A stretch of 64,000 nt of DNA, taken from Diadema setosum. Taxonomy: Eukaryota > Echinodermata > Echinoidea > Diadematoida > Diadematidae. Within the stretch, counting starts at the first letter, position 1. Every line of letters starts with the position of its first letter. The notes below the pieces were generated by a model. The model did no database searches. It saw only the letters and a list, made by a program, of their open reading frames with translations, and had not been told where the DNA came from. The translations under genes and the position numbers were made by a program. The stretch lies in the NCBI GenBank assembly GCA_033980235.1, contig CM067070.1, positions 1,444,478 to 1,508,477 of the forward strand, written 5' to 3'. Shown here piece by piece: positions 46,349 through 58,774 of this stretch.

Positions 46349-48257
46349 AATGTTGTTGTTGTTGTTGACTTCATATGCTGTTTATAACCCGTAACATTAC
46401 CGTTACACTAGCAGAGTAAAAATAATTGAAAAATAGAATAGAAAAGTGCAAGGGGTTATAGAGTACCTACATTCGCCATTATTTTGCTGTTTAAGGCAGG
46501 TTTTTAATCTTGAAATGGTTCATTATTATTCAATCTTTAAATGCAGTCGATTAGTCATACATAGCAGACAGCATGCTGTTGTATATGACGGATTTCCAGA
46601 TCTTACTGTGTTGCATTTCAGTTATAGATTCAATCTTTTTATTCTTTTTAAAATGTTTTTATTCTGTTTAAAAAAAAGTTTCTAATCTTTTATCGTCTCT
46701 GGTTAGATAAAACAAACTGCAGTTGTCATTAGGCCTATGGGTAATAGCCTAAAGGAGGACGGCTAAGATTGCTCGCTTCCACAGACACGACAGAGCTTGA
46801 TTAACAAGATATGATTTTTATTTACTACGTTGCACAAAATGTAGACAAAGGAACGTTGAACGGATTAGCAATGAATGCGACGCTAATGGCGGTATAGTGT
46901 TATTTTACTACACCTAATGACTTTCCGCTCCTTCAAGTACCAGTGACATTGGTAAATAGTGCACATAAAATGAAATTGGACCTTGATGGACCCTACAAAA
47001 GGACAATTAAGGTAGACGTATTGTCGGGGGGATTGGGATGCTCGTAATTCATATCAGGATAAACTCTGATCTTACAGCCACTTTCACTCTGTCTTCCGGG
47101 ATAGGGTTGTTATTTCTTGTCAGTTATTGTTCGTTCGTTTGTTTTACCCTTTTAAACGTTGCCTTTAAAATTGTCGTGTAATATTGTGAGAGCTAAAAAA
47201 TACTCCAAATCTCCCGAGGGAGGCTGAAAAGAAGGGCGAGACAAGTAAAAATACAAAGTCAAAACAAAGAAAAAAAAAAACCAAAACACTCATGATTTCA
47301 TGATTTCTTTTAGTGTAATTTGTACGGGTAGCCGAATTTCTCGATCGATCTTCGCAGCTGGCATACATATTGTTCTCCAAAAACTATACCGTAGGACGGT
47401 TACAATAACGACGATGGTAATCAGCGCCCCTCGGTTCCTTTTCCGTCTTCCTCCACTTTCATGTCCACGTTCAATATGATACAAAACATTGGAGACTCGA
47501 GCACAGCGTAAAGGTTTACATTGTCAAGAGAGCAGGCACAATGATATAATGATTATTATTAAAACAAATCTGAATCGACGAGTTCTAATAGCAGCAATAC
47601 GTATATTATACGTATTTCATTGTACCGTCGCTATCGACATTATCTATTGCAAGTACTTAAAGGGGGAGTATAGCTACATTGCAATAGAGGTAAAGACTCC
47701 TTGTAAAATTCCGTTTTATATTGCATCATTGTAGTGCTCTACTTTGGAGGGGCAGGAGTTCTATCTCAATAGCTCTTTGCAAAGTACAAGGGTGTGGCTT
47801 TAATCTAAGGGCTGTCGATTGGATACTGCAATAGCTGCTAAAACAACAACAGCAACAATAGAGAGAAACAACCTCACATTGCGGGACATGTTGAGTCAAT
47901 GGGAAGCAATACGCTGAACACTGGGGATCCTGTGACGAATAGGTCACAGATTGGACGGGGGTCACTAAGTTCGTAGCTCCAACAAAAACCTCGTCATGCT
48001 CGTGGGGTGCTGATTCGGCTTGCTCCCACCACGCGGCATCTATACGTATAAATGAATATTTTGGTAGGATGCTTCCAACAGAAATACGAGTACAGCAAAT
48101 ACATGGAACTGGATGAATAGAACTAAGGATGTTTTGTAAGACAATCTGTTCGGATTTTTAAGAAAACATTTCAATATCATGAGGTCAGATAAACCGACAA
48201 ATGAAGAGCAAAATGTTAATCTTCCAGTTTTGTGAAGTGTCAACATTCAGTGAGTCT
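46095..48257. other. No gene seen; long TTG microsatellite
   Basis: (TTG)n at about 46288-46368 produces a poly-Leu frame that is not a gene. A palindrome on ATACGTATATTATACGTAT lies near 47597. No supported exon. Confidence 0.45.
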
Positions 48258-48650
48258 TTAAAGGCATTTTTTACCGTTGGGAGGAGTGATTTAAAAAAAG
48301 CAAAATGTTTGAGTTATCATATTTGATGCATATGTGGAGGTAAATTGTACAACAAAACATAATACGATCTAAAGAAATTCACAATAAAGCATAAAATATA
48401 CGGAGATATTACTATTGTTTATCAGTATACCATAATGTACACTGTTTATTACAGAAACAATTTTATTATGACTATTGTTCACTTTTTGTATAATTAACAA
48501 TATTAATTTCACTGAATAGCATTTTTACATTAGTTGCTCTTATCCCTAACTCACATTTTGGAATTATTCTAAAGCACTAAAGCTGAGTTTTTGTTTCATC
48601 TGCAAATGGTAAATAATGCATTTAACTGAAATAAAATTTTAATAATTCTC
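48258..48650 (+). mobile_element. MITE family G, second copy
   Basis: Starts TTAAAGGCATTTTTTACC and aligns with 25719-26153 over its length (GTTGGGAGGAGTGATTTAAA..., ATTGTTCACTTTTTGTA...). The right end is not sharp. Confidence 0.55.
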
Positions 48651-49104
48651 AGTTCCTTCATGAAGAGCGGGTCAAGTGATGTTAACTCGCGTTTTATCTC
48701 CATACAAGCCTTTCAAGACAACTTCAACACTGTAATGCCTACTCTAAAATCTCCCAGAATAAGAGGACGCTCTTTTGGTTACATGGATAGATAAACAACT
48801 AAATCATATCAGTTATATATCAGTTATAATTATCACAATGTAATAGTGACAGCTATCGTATCATTATTCATACTGGAATAAATAGAGCGGAAAATGGCCG
48901 GAAGGTCCCACTTGTCTTAACACAGGGCAGATTGTGAAGATCGGCCGTCACGGACACAAAGACACACAGACACACGCACACAAACACACACGCACACACA
49001 GACACACAGACACACACACACATACACACACACTTATACACACAGCTTTCGTGTGGTATATGCGGTGTCTCTGGTGTGCCTTACGGCTATCTTCCTATTT
49101 TTGA

Positions 49105-49140
<36 letters not shown>

Positions 49141-49386
49141 GTGTTGATGTGTCACTGAGAGTAAAAGAGTGTGCCTCAAGAAAGAAACAGACAAATGAAA
49201 AGAAACAGATCGAGATCTTTCAAATATAACATGAAACGAAAACACCATTTTTCGAGTCTTCGGAGGATTTGCCAGCCTCGATATCACCTATTGTGCATGA
49301 ACTTCTTATACGATTATGTCGTTGTTGTTTTGTTAAAACAGTTTATATAAGGGAGAGATACATGGAGAATCCGAATGGGAACTTAC
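48651..49386. other. No gene seen; CA/TG microsatellites
   Basis: (CA)n-like tract at about 48957-49040 and (TG)n at 49107-49137. The two are inverted relative to each other and could pair. Confidence 0.45.
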
Positions 49387-49565
49387 CGCACAAATGTTGT
49401 TCCAAAATGCACCAAAGAAAGGATTTTGCTTGCAGCTAGAGAAGCGCGCTTGAAGCCGGGATGGGTGCGGCGGAGCTGTGTAGCGTGCGAGCAGGCGATA
49501 TACAGCAACGAACTACGAAACTGACTGTGCTCTTCCTTCGCTTTCGCTCACACTATTTATCCAAC
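49387..49565 (-). promoter_or_regulatory. Candidate promoter and non-coding first exon
   Basis: On the minus strand: TATA-like GGATAAATAG (about 49562-49553), an Inr-like TCAGTT with its A at 49522, then about 136 nt without ATG in a relatively GC-rich block, ending in a strong donor (GTGCG/GTAAGT at 49387/49386). The TATA-to-Inr distance (about 37 nt) is a little long. It has the right strand and form to be the missing 5' UTR exon of the Ly6-like gene, 32 kb upstream of that gene's start-codon exon, but nothing links the two directly. Confidence 0.3.
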
Positions 49566-51654
49566 CAGCACATAGTCGACCACACCCTGCAGTCCTGTGA
49601 GGTTATCTTGCAGTTTGTCAGACATGTCAGAGGAAGGCCCACTGTTTTTGCGTGCGCACGCACGCGCAAGGACGATATGATAGGCTGGTAGTAGTGGTTT
49701 AACGCCAACAACTTTCGATTGCAACTGTTCAAAGACAACGCAAGATGGAATCACTTCACTTCGCATTGCCAGATGTATTGAAGATGGATTTTTTTTTTTC
49801 TCACAGAACCAAAACAAAGTTGGGGCAGTCGGAATCTACAGGAAATGAATCGCTGTTCCCCGCGTTCTTCGCATAATCCTTATACAAAATCCTGCGTGAG
49901 ATCCTAGTATTGTGGAGCCATATTCACCATAACACATTCCTTAGGATTTTTAAAGTTTATCGACGTTGAAATTTATCGACGTTGAAGTCTGTACAATGTC
50001 AATTCCGCACCAAGTAGTTTAGTAAGGTCTACTGCACAACACAGTAAGATTTCATTTTCATACCATATCCAATTGAGTTGCCTTTCACTTTTTCCATGCC
50101 GAAGGGTCTATTACAAATGGACACAAATTTCACACAAAATAGCAGTAATGCACCTATTGACAAGACGCACAGATGGTAATTAATAATCACAGAGCAAAAT
50201 AGGAGAAACGGATTAGTAGACGTTTCATTCAAATCAGACTTTAGGCTCTGAATCTTACGTGAATTTGAAACATCCAAACTTTTCAAACTCAGGGTCACTG
50301 TATATTGATGTTAGAGCTGCAACCCAAATCGATATTGACTATTTTAAAAACGTTACTATCTCTTTTACCTGAAAGCAGTAGGAATACGAATTTTTAATAC
50401 TCACATTTCCTACATTATGTTTGGATTCACTGAGACATTGATAAAATAAAACCATTTCATTAACGATTACTTTTAATTTAAGGTATAGTGAATTGTTTGA
50501 GGGTCGTAAAGAGAATTGTTCTTAAAATTGAGGGAAAATTTGCGGTGACACAGAAAAAAAAAATAAAGTTAATAGTTATTCAAAAATTATCAAAACTCTT
50601 AATGCAAGTGTCAGGACAGATTTAAGAAAAAGAAAAAGAATAAAGAGTCATGTTTTTCTTCCAATGCCAAATTTATGGTTGCGTCAATCTACTACATCAT
50701 TGAAACTACACAAAAATAATAAAATAAAGCGATTTCAACAAAAATCATTTACCTACAAAGAAAGAGCAATCGATTTCAACTTTTCAGCGGTAATAAACCA
50801 CGTCTACTTCTGGCATATACCTGTAACTAGTCATTTCAATCTGACATACATATTTCTATACTGACCTGAATAGTTCGAGAGTCGTTATATCAGTGTGTTA
50901 TCATCCAACAGTCACAAAGAGACTTCCCACCTAAAATGCATAATATAGCAGATGGAAAAAAATACCAAAATAAAATAACATAAAGAATTTTCAAAAGAAT
51001 TATTTTAAGAGATTTTAAAACTCACGTTATGTATTGTCTTCAATTGCTTTTAATATGAGGTGGCGGCGGCGACGTCCAGCCTAAACTCCGGCCCTTGTCT
51101 AATGTTCTTACTGAGGCCAGATTCGCCGCTCTTCTGTGTGTATGTGTGTGTATGTGTGTGTGTGTGTGTGTTAGTTAGTTAGTGTGTGTATTATTGTGTT
51201 TTAATGTTGTTGAAATTGTTTCATTTTTCGTTGTTTATGTTCGCCTGTTGTGAATTTTTTTTTTATTCAATTTTAGAATTTAATGAAGCAGGGCAACTGT
51301 GCTATAAAAGAGTCGATGTCTTCAGAAAAACAGGAACTAATCAGGCTTTCGAATGATTGTATGAAAAAAATGATAATTATGTTCATCTGTGTGAAGTAAA
51401 AGTACTATTTTTTAGAATACCTTTCCTATAAAGTGTCGTCAAAAGTAAGTTGGAATCAGAGAACTCCTAAGAAGCATTAACTTTGTTTTTTTTTTCTAGT
51501 CCGAAATGAAATCCAATGTCATTTTGTATTGATTAAACAACTGTCTTGGAATATGTTGCGGAACCAACTTTTTTTTTGTCAGTTTCATTTCTTTTCTTTT
51601 CTTTTCTTTTTTTTTTACTTTTTTTTTTTTAGTTTGAATTGAGATTTGTCATCT
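49566..51654. other. No gene seen
   Basis: AT-rich with a (TG)n run at about 51135-51175 and T-rich tracts near 51590-51630. Short frames only. Confidence 0.4.
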
Positions 51655-52544
51655 ATGACCCTGCACCCCAAAACAAACAAAAAGTCGCCAGACATGGATT
51701 TCTAGTCAAGGGCAGATTCTAAAAGAGCAGACTGTAAGCTTTAAAATGATGCAATACTCAATTCAAATGGACTCTCCTAACCTACCTAAATGATGGAAAG
51801 AAAGCACACACTCTGGAAAAGTGTGAACTGAGAAAAGAGGCTCTGAAGTAAAGAGTCTATAATTCAAGCGCTTAGTCTTTTCTTAGCAACGCTAGCTGTG
51901 CCATAAATGGGACAAAAACAGGATGTTAACCACCGGAGCGATAACAATGAAGGGGTTATCAGATTAAGCTTAAATTAGGCATGCTTTATTAACACATTTT
52001 GTCCATGATTAATGACACCTTTCAGAGCAGTGGCATTATCCTTTCAAAAGTTATTATAGTTGAAATTGAAGAGTGTGTACAGGATTTTTAAGAAATGAAA
52101 AGTGGACTCTATTAGAAGCATCTAATCACACACTCTAAAAACGCAAATGTTGAATCAACATTTAAAAGGGCCGAGGAGTGACAGCATTTTTTGAAGTGTT
52201 GCATCCAACTTTTAAAATAACATTTTAAATGTTGAATCTAGCAGGAAAACCAACACTTTCAAAATGTTGTCACTCCTCGGCCCTTTTAAATGCTAATTCA
52301 ACATTTTGTGTTTTTAGAGTGCACTATTCTACAATAAAGTGTTTAAGAAAAACTGCTTAAAACACAGTTTCCTGTTTGTTTTATGATCCCAAACTTTTCC
52401 ATAATGTAGAAGAAGACTTGCTCTTTTAGAAAATATGAAAAACTCAAGATTGGCCAGGTTGAACATTTCACCTATTTTCTGTCCTCACACAAATTCACTG
52501 TGTGCGACTTTTTGTTCGTTTTGTGCAGTATGATGCACGGTCAC
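51655..52544. mobile_element. MITE family A, copy 4, with a nested MITE
   Basis: Starts ATGACCCTGCACCCCAAAAC (first base mutated) and ends GATGCACGGTCAC. Flanks ATCT/ATTT are an imperfect 4-bp duplication. The extra length over copy 2 is mostly the 191-bp element at 52131-52321. Confidence 0.75.
52131..52321. mobile_element. CACTCTAAAAA-ended palindromic MITE (nested)
   Basis: Ends CACTCTAAAAACGCAAATG and its near complement (…TTTTTAGAGTG); the long arms share AAAAGGGCCGAGGAGTGACA. Comparison with the unfilled site in copy 2 (TAATCACACTATTC near 17050) shows a net 2-bp duplication, CA. No coding. Confidence 0.75.
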
Positions 52545-52809
52545 ATTTGATCCGTGACAAAATGTATTAATGCTCCTTTTTATGTCAACAAAGGCCTTGC
52601 AGACAAAACAGGTTTGCGGAAGCACATTGTTGTGGTTACCTAAACTGAAAATGAAACTGCATTGGTGTCTGATTGCTTCAAATTAGATTTTAGCCATAGA
52701 GTAGAATTTTATGTTTAATCGAAAGCTGTTGAAGACTATTCCCGAGACTACTGTGACAGGTTTCTATGGGAAATGCATGCTGTATTGAAAATCACTGATC
52801 CTCAATAAG

Positions 52810-53097
52810 TTAAAGTGACTGTACAGTACTGGTTTAGATGGGGATTCATGTTTTGAACATTCCTAAATGAGATAATAAGAAACCTCCTATGAAATATGAA
52901 AGAGCATGTAATTTTAAGAAGGATTCAACGTTTATTTGATGAAAATTGGTTTTCAAATGTCCGAGATATAAAAAAAGTGATAATAATAAAAGTCAACAGG
53001 CCACGTCACTTTGACATCTCATAGAGTGGTTTCTGAATATCTCGCAAAACGTTGAAAGCTAAATCCTCACCTCAACCAGAATTGTACACACCCTTAA
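52810..53097. mobile_element. TTAA-flanked MITE family C, copy 2
   Basis: TTAA then AGTGACTGTACAGTACTGG; right end CACACCC then TTAA (53094-53097). The body matches 20098-20471 (GAGATAATAAGAAACCTC, CAACGTTTATTTGATGAAAA) with a central deletion. Confidence 0.65.
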
Positions 53098-53236
53098 GTC
53101 CGTTTTTTTTTTATCCGTGATCGGAGTGAGGGAACTGAAGTACAATGGGGAGGACATGCTTCACGGAGCAGTGTAACCTTGGTGATAGCTCGTGACCTTG
53201 ACAACATGCTAGGCTGACAGGCAAACACATAATTTT

Positions 53237-53315
53237 ACACACACACACACACGCACATACATACGCATACACATACACACACAGACGCACACACACACAC
53301 ACACACACACATACC
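53237..53315. repeat. CA microsatellite
   Basis: Interrupted (CA)n; a Val/Cys-rich minus-strand frame is an artefact. A (CT)n tract follows at 53602-53638. Confidence 0.9.
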
Positions 53316-53597
53316 ACATATACACTCATTTAAAGCTCCTTTTGCTTTATCGATCTCATAATTTAAACTATGCTTTCAAACACAAATTAACATGTCTCAT
53401 GAGAGAGACAAAATTCGTTGTCGCTCTATAAAACAACTTTTAGAATGTGAATGTCTTATATTTTTGCTATTATAAAATTCGTACTTTCTAAACCAGTAGA
53501 TATTTAACAAACACCTCATTTTTATTTGTTCTGGAGGTATTTCTGGAGTTACCTTAATTCACGCATATTTTATAGATATATTTTGCCGTAACCCACC

Positions 53598-53638
<41 letters not shown>

Positions 53639-53641
53639 GGC

Positions 53642-53830
53642 CTAATAAATTCCTGTTCACTTTATGATCCGAAACGTTAGCATACTGTAGAAGAAGACTT
53701 GTTCTTTTAAAAAAATAGCAAAAACTCAAAATTGGCTCGGTGGACCCATTTCAGCTTTTTTTTTTTTTTTCAGTCCTCAAACAAATTCAGTGCGTACGAC
53801 TTTTGTGTGTTTTTTGTATGTTTGTTTTTT
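53642..53830. mobile_element. MITE family A fragment
   Basis: Matches the right part of copy 4 (TAGAAGAAGACTTGTTCTTTT..., CAGTCCTCAAACAAATTCA, GCGTACGACTTTTGTG). Both ends are missing or decayed. Confidence 0.6.
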
Positions 53831-55541
53831 GTATGTATTCTGCACTCTGAGCGCGCTGAGTCTGCCAGGTTTGCTAGTCTTCAGAAAGAAACTTTTTCTA
53901 CAACTTGTCATATGATTCCCTGCGGGCAGAGTCAAGTTACTGGTGAAACAATCTTTTTATATCTACTCCTCTAAATTATGGAAGAAACTGCTGTTTATAT
54001 TATTTTTAAAAAATTAGTAGAAAAAATAAACGGTATTAGGGAAAAAATATACAGGAAGGACTATACAGAGTCTGAATGATTAGACTAAATTGTTAGTTAC
54101 TGCTTTCTTCCTTGGGCTTTGTTAGTTACTGCTTTCTTCCGTGGGGAAACTTGCAAAGTTGAATCAACTGGATGCAGTTACTGCTTTTTGGAAAAGTGAA
54201 AAAATGAATTTTTAGTCACTTTCATTTTTTTTTTCCTGCAAAACTAACCTATTAACATTGAAGAGCATTGGGTAAACTATTCATTTTTGCAAAAAAGTAG
54301 ACATTCATAAAAATGTCAGTTACTGCTTTTTTCGGTAGGGGGGCAGAGGGAAGAGTGAGGGAATAATGGCATGTCATTTTCAGAAAATCGTCCTCCTCCG
54401 ACTTTCGGATCCTTTTGTTGCAGCGGGTCACATTTTGTTTGCTAACAAGGGAGTGCAATTAATATGTCAGTGCAACTCCAGTGTCTTTAAAACGGAACAC
54501 AATCAATATTGCGTGCGCCGGAAATGGGTGAGATATGATAAGGACCATTATATCTCGACACTTTAGCCTTCTGAAAGCACTGAAGCGGGAAGTAAGGGTG
54601 AAAAAAATATTCTTTTACATTAATAAAGTATCGTTGATTGCTTCATTTCCCTTTTTTCAGGGGAGGTGGAGGCTGCAGGGGTACAAGGTCGTTATTTACT
54701 AGGCCTACGCATGTCACACTTGTGTCTTCACAATTATAATGTGAATGTACCTTTAAAAATGTGTGTTCGATCTGAAATTTGCTTGACTACCAAAAGATGA
54801 AATAATGGAAGCTGTGAGCAAACCGAACGCGCAAATCTTTAAGCAGATTGAAAACTCCATCACCATCATCATTATCATCATCATCATCATCATCGTTCTC
54901 GTCGTCGTCGTCGTCATCATCAACAAACAACAACTACAACTGAACGAGTAAGTAGGCTCTAATTGAAATGCCCAACTGAATCACCACTACGATCATGTAG
55001 ATGAATAATATTGATCTCTTTGTCTTCAATCACGTCTACATGGATGAGGGAAAATCTGGTAAAGTCTACAGCATCGAGATCCACGTGATATCGATGATTT
55101 TGACCTGTTGTTCCCCAATTGCATGTGTCTATCCCTTCCTCCTAACGAAGACAGTGGCGGAGCTGTTCTGGAGCAAACTGAAGTTCGTTAGCCCGCAGGA
55201 GCTCAACATGATCAGGATAACATGAAGACGCCGCGGATCATCCCGCCACACAATGCGTCTTGAAGTATGTCGTAGCGACGACGATCTCAACAAGCTGCGT
55301 AGGGGATTTACCATCTCTCAGTTTGGTGTTCTGCCCAAAATTCACGCTTTGCTTCTGCCTATTAAAGAAGACTGTCAGGATTTTGTTCGTTATTTTCGTT
55401 AGCGTATAATTTATCATTATTATTATATCAAAATATCCCATTTTATCGACGAAAGCAAATGCAAGAACGTATTACACAAACCAGTTTGTGTGTTTGTCAA
55501 TGGTTTTCACCTCCTCTATTTCCTCCATCCCTTTCTCTCCG

Positions 55542-55578
<37 letters not shown>

Positions 55579-56102
55579 GACTTTCTATATATATCTATCT
55601 CCCTCTCTCTCTCTTTCACGCGCATCATCACACATTTGTAACGAATGATATCTTATCCAACTGAAACCATGATAACACAACAAACAAGATATGTTGAGAG
55701 TCATCACGTTTCCCGTATAATATCTTAAAGAGGGAAAGCGATGATAGTGCAGCTGACATTTCACAAAATATATTATATGGCACATCATAATCACTCATTC
55801 AAAACTTAGCATCAGACAAACGTATGTCTGCTAACAAACAAACAAAAAGAAAAAGAAATGTCTCAACATTATACTTCTCGTGATGACTCGATCATCACAT
55901 AATACATACTTTTTTTTTAAGTTTTAAAGATAAACCAAAGCTCATGGTGAGCAATGTCGACTAAGACCAATAGTATTGTACCATAGAAAAGCCTATGGTG
56001 AAAAAAAAAAAATATTCGGGTAATTCGGTATTTTTATCCGATGACGGTGTTCCGAAACAGAATCGGTACGGACAGGTCTGATGAAGACCTGCTGTTCTAG
56101 CC
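53831..56102. other. No gene seen; CAT/CGT and CT microsatellites
   Basis: A 20-bp block TTAGTTACTGCTTTCTTCC is directly repeated at about 54091 and 54121. (CAT)n/(CGT)n at 54847-54925, (CT)n at 55540-55615. The block 55020-55320 is less AT-rich with frames open on both strands, but no domain is recognisable. Confidence 0.4.
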
Positions 56103-57225
56103 TTAAAGGGGAAACTCAGTCCAAATATAACTTAGTCTGATAAAAAAGAGAAAAGCATTTTACGAGTTCAACGGTAAAAACTTGACTGAAATCGGATGAA
56201 AAATAAGAAGTTATGGCATTTTTATAACAGTTCTTGTACAGTGCATATGAATATGCAAATGAGTGAGCTGACTATGTCATAACCTCACAATTTCCATTGA
56301 TCGTGTACATAATACGAAAATTCAATGTTTCTGTCATTGAAACCTGAAACATGATGTTATTCCTGGTTGAATAACTTCAGAATAATGATTAGTTAGATAT
56401 ACAAGGATTTGAGCCTTGGGTATAATTGAAGACCTGAATATAAGAACGGCCCAAGTCCAATTTTTGGCCAAATTCAATTTGACATGGGAAATTGTAGCGT
56501 ATGCATGGACTCATCTTGTGTATAAATGATAAATCCTAATTACCCCCGGAAGTGCCTGAAATGAATGAGTGAAATCTTATATGAATGTAAGAATGACTCA
56601 AGTCCAGGACTTGGGTCATTTTTACATTGATATTATAGCGCCCTCTCTCATCGCTTCTCTCATCTCATATAGCAGCCTATCCTGTATATGATTCAAAGAA
56701 CGACCCAAGTCCATACGATTCAAAAAACGACCCAAGTCCATCACACAAAATGGCCTCTCTACAATTAATGTAAATGTTAATTTTGTCATAATAATATATG
56801 TTCTAATTTGTATATACAATGTTACCTTCCCATCACAGTTAAATAGAATGTTATTGGACAAATAAAAAAAAAATATGAAGTTTTTTAAAGTTTACTCGAA
56901 ATGGTCTTCCATGGGCTTGGGTCGTTCTTATATTCAGATACTGAATTGCGTTTGAATGAAAAATGATGGAGATTTCACAATTTTATGTACGAACTATATG
57001 GTAAGTTGTGAGGGAATGGCATGCGCACTTTGTCATTTGCATAGTCATATTATTGACCGTTCGAGAACTGTTTCCCGAAAAAGCAGTGTAACTTCGAAAT
57101 ATAACAGCTTCCTTATTTTTCATCCCATTTCGATGAAAATTATATGATTGAACTCGAAATTGAACTTGAACTTGAACTTGAACTTCTTATCTGGCTAACT
57201 TTTTTGGACTGGATTTCCCCTTTGA
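56103..57225. mobile_element. TTAA-type MITE family F with a nested inverted-repeat element
   Basis: Left TTAA then AGGGGAAACTCAGTCCAAA; right, inverted, AGGGGAAATCCAGTCCAAA next to TTGA (a mutated TTAA). Inner pairing includes an ATTTGCAT-type motif on both sides (near 56255 and 57035). About 504 bp in the middle belong to the nested element. Confidence 0.65.
56434..56937. mobile_element. Nested element with repeated GACCCAAGTCC motif
   Basis: Ends CTGAATATAAGAACGGCCCA and, inverted, CTGAATATAAGAACGACCCA. The end motif (ACGACCCAAGTCCA, allowing one or two changes) recurs inside near 56591, 56607 (inverted), 56700 and 56726, giving six copies in both orientations. No coding. Confidence 0.65.
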
Positions 57226-58454
57226 TATCGGTGAAATATGACACTGATTATAATACGTGTGAGAGGATAGTATAGCTATATAACGCTGTTCATTACGCTC
57301 TGTAGCCCTACTCAAACAACGGTTGGTTGGTTGGGGAAAAGGGTGAAGTCAATTTGTATTATTTCATCGCTTGACTGCTGCATCGTGGTGTTCAGTTCAA
57401 GTGAAATCGAGCCTTTTTATTGTGAAAATTAGTGTCTCCGCAGATGGTAGACACGCACTTTGGGGCGCATCCAGAAATTCCGTAAAGGGGGCGGGGGTTA
57501 AAGGAAAAAAATTTAGTTCACTGAAAGAAACCAAAAAAAAAAAAAAATCAATTTAAAAAAAAAAGGCCCCGGTGCATTTTTCCTTTCTCGCGCCACTTCC
57601 GGCTTTCATTGGCCGCGGCGCAATGTTCTGGTGCCACTACAATCGGCTGACACAGATGGTTTCTTTGAAGAGATAATGGGGGCGCATGTGCTCCCTTTCA
57701 TCTTTATTCTTTCCATTTCTTTCATAAAAAATAATAATAATAATAATGATAAAGGGGACGTCAACGCCTCCTCTCCCCTTGATCCGCCACGGTACTCTAG
57801 GGTTTTCAATCACTTGAATGTATACATCCATGCTTCTTTCCCACGGCGCATTCAACAATGCGAAAAAGAAAGGTACACGGTTATGAACGTAATCATCCAT
57901 TCATATGGCGGATATGTTTGTCTTTAAAATAAAAAAAAGGATCTACCGGTTAGCTTCTGTTGTTGTTTTCTTAAAGACGATTTTTTTTTTCCTCTTGATG
58001 TTTATTGATTTCATACAAATCATTCATAAATGAGCAGCTATTCATTTGAATGATAAGCTATTCATTTAAATAGTAAGTGATCATCTGACAGTTGTTTTTT
58101 TTTGTGTGTGTTTTTTTTTTGGTGTGTGTGTGCGTGTGTGCGTGTTTGTGTGCGTGTATGTGTGTGTGTGCTTTCGAGGGCGCTGTATTGCCTGTGTACC
58201 TCTCAAAACTTGCTCTCCGAATTTCCCGAAAATGGAGTTTTTTTTTTTTTTTTTTTTTTTTTTTATTTTACTTTGCATTTTCCAGTGTAGTGTACACTTA
58301 ATGACCATTTTTAGCATTTTCTTTTTCTTTTGATTTACTGTAATGTTCTTCTTGGCAAAATAATTCAGGCTGAGGTGGATCGCTTGCAGTACAGAATGCT
58401 GGCGCTAGACTTACTTTCCATGCTCTTTCACGTTCTCATGCCACTCCTCTATAC
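57226..58454. other. No gene seen; simple repeats
   Basis: (AAT)n near 57728-57747, (TG)n-rich tract at 58100-58170 and a poly-T run at about 58238-58264. No supported exon. Confidence 0.4.
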
Positions 58455-58743
58455 GTCAACTCCACTGGGTGCCAGTCAAAGCAAGAATATCCTTCAAGGT
58501 TCTCCTACTGGTCTACAAGGTAGTCAACAAAAGAGCTCCAGAATCATTGGGGAGTGTCTGGCACGATACTCTCACTCTAGGTATACTCGTCTTTCATCAT
58601 CAGGTACCTTCACTCAACGCGCGAACAAACTACCTGGTGATGCAGGTCTCTCCTCTAATGCTCCCAGGCTGTGGAAAAAGCTCCCTCCTCTCCTGAAATT
58701 ATCACCAACACTGGATTACTTCAAACAAAATTTGAAGACCTAA
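58455..58743 (+). pseudogene. LINE (non-LTR retrotransposon) polymerase C-terminal fragment
   Basis: First frame reads LHWVPVKARISFKVLLL then YKVVNKRAPESL; after a one-base shift near 58548 the second frame reads GECLARYSHSRYTR, APRLWKKLPPLL and FKQNLKT before a stop. LPV(K/R)xRIxFK...LVYK...APxYL and APRLWNxLP...FKxxLKT are hallmarks of the end of CR1/L2/Jockey-type LINE ORF2. Upstream polymerase is absent, so this is a 5'-truncated, frameshifted copy. The gypsy element is inserted 31 bp after the stop. Confidence 0.7.
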
Positions 58744-58774
58744 ATAACTTATTGTGAAATCCCTATCTATGCAC

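Noticed and set aside
46191..46394. Poly-leucine membrane-protein-like frame
   Set aside because: Encoded by a (TTG)n microsatellite.
55001..55320. Possible coding block with frames on both strands
   Set aside because: Composition is suggestive, but no domain or consistent exon boundary was found.
56070..56095. CTGATGAAG motif as a second hammerhead
   Set aside because: No GAAA partner after a stem; the local symmetry is just AGGTCTGATGAAGACCT.
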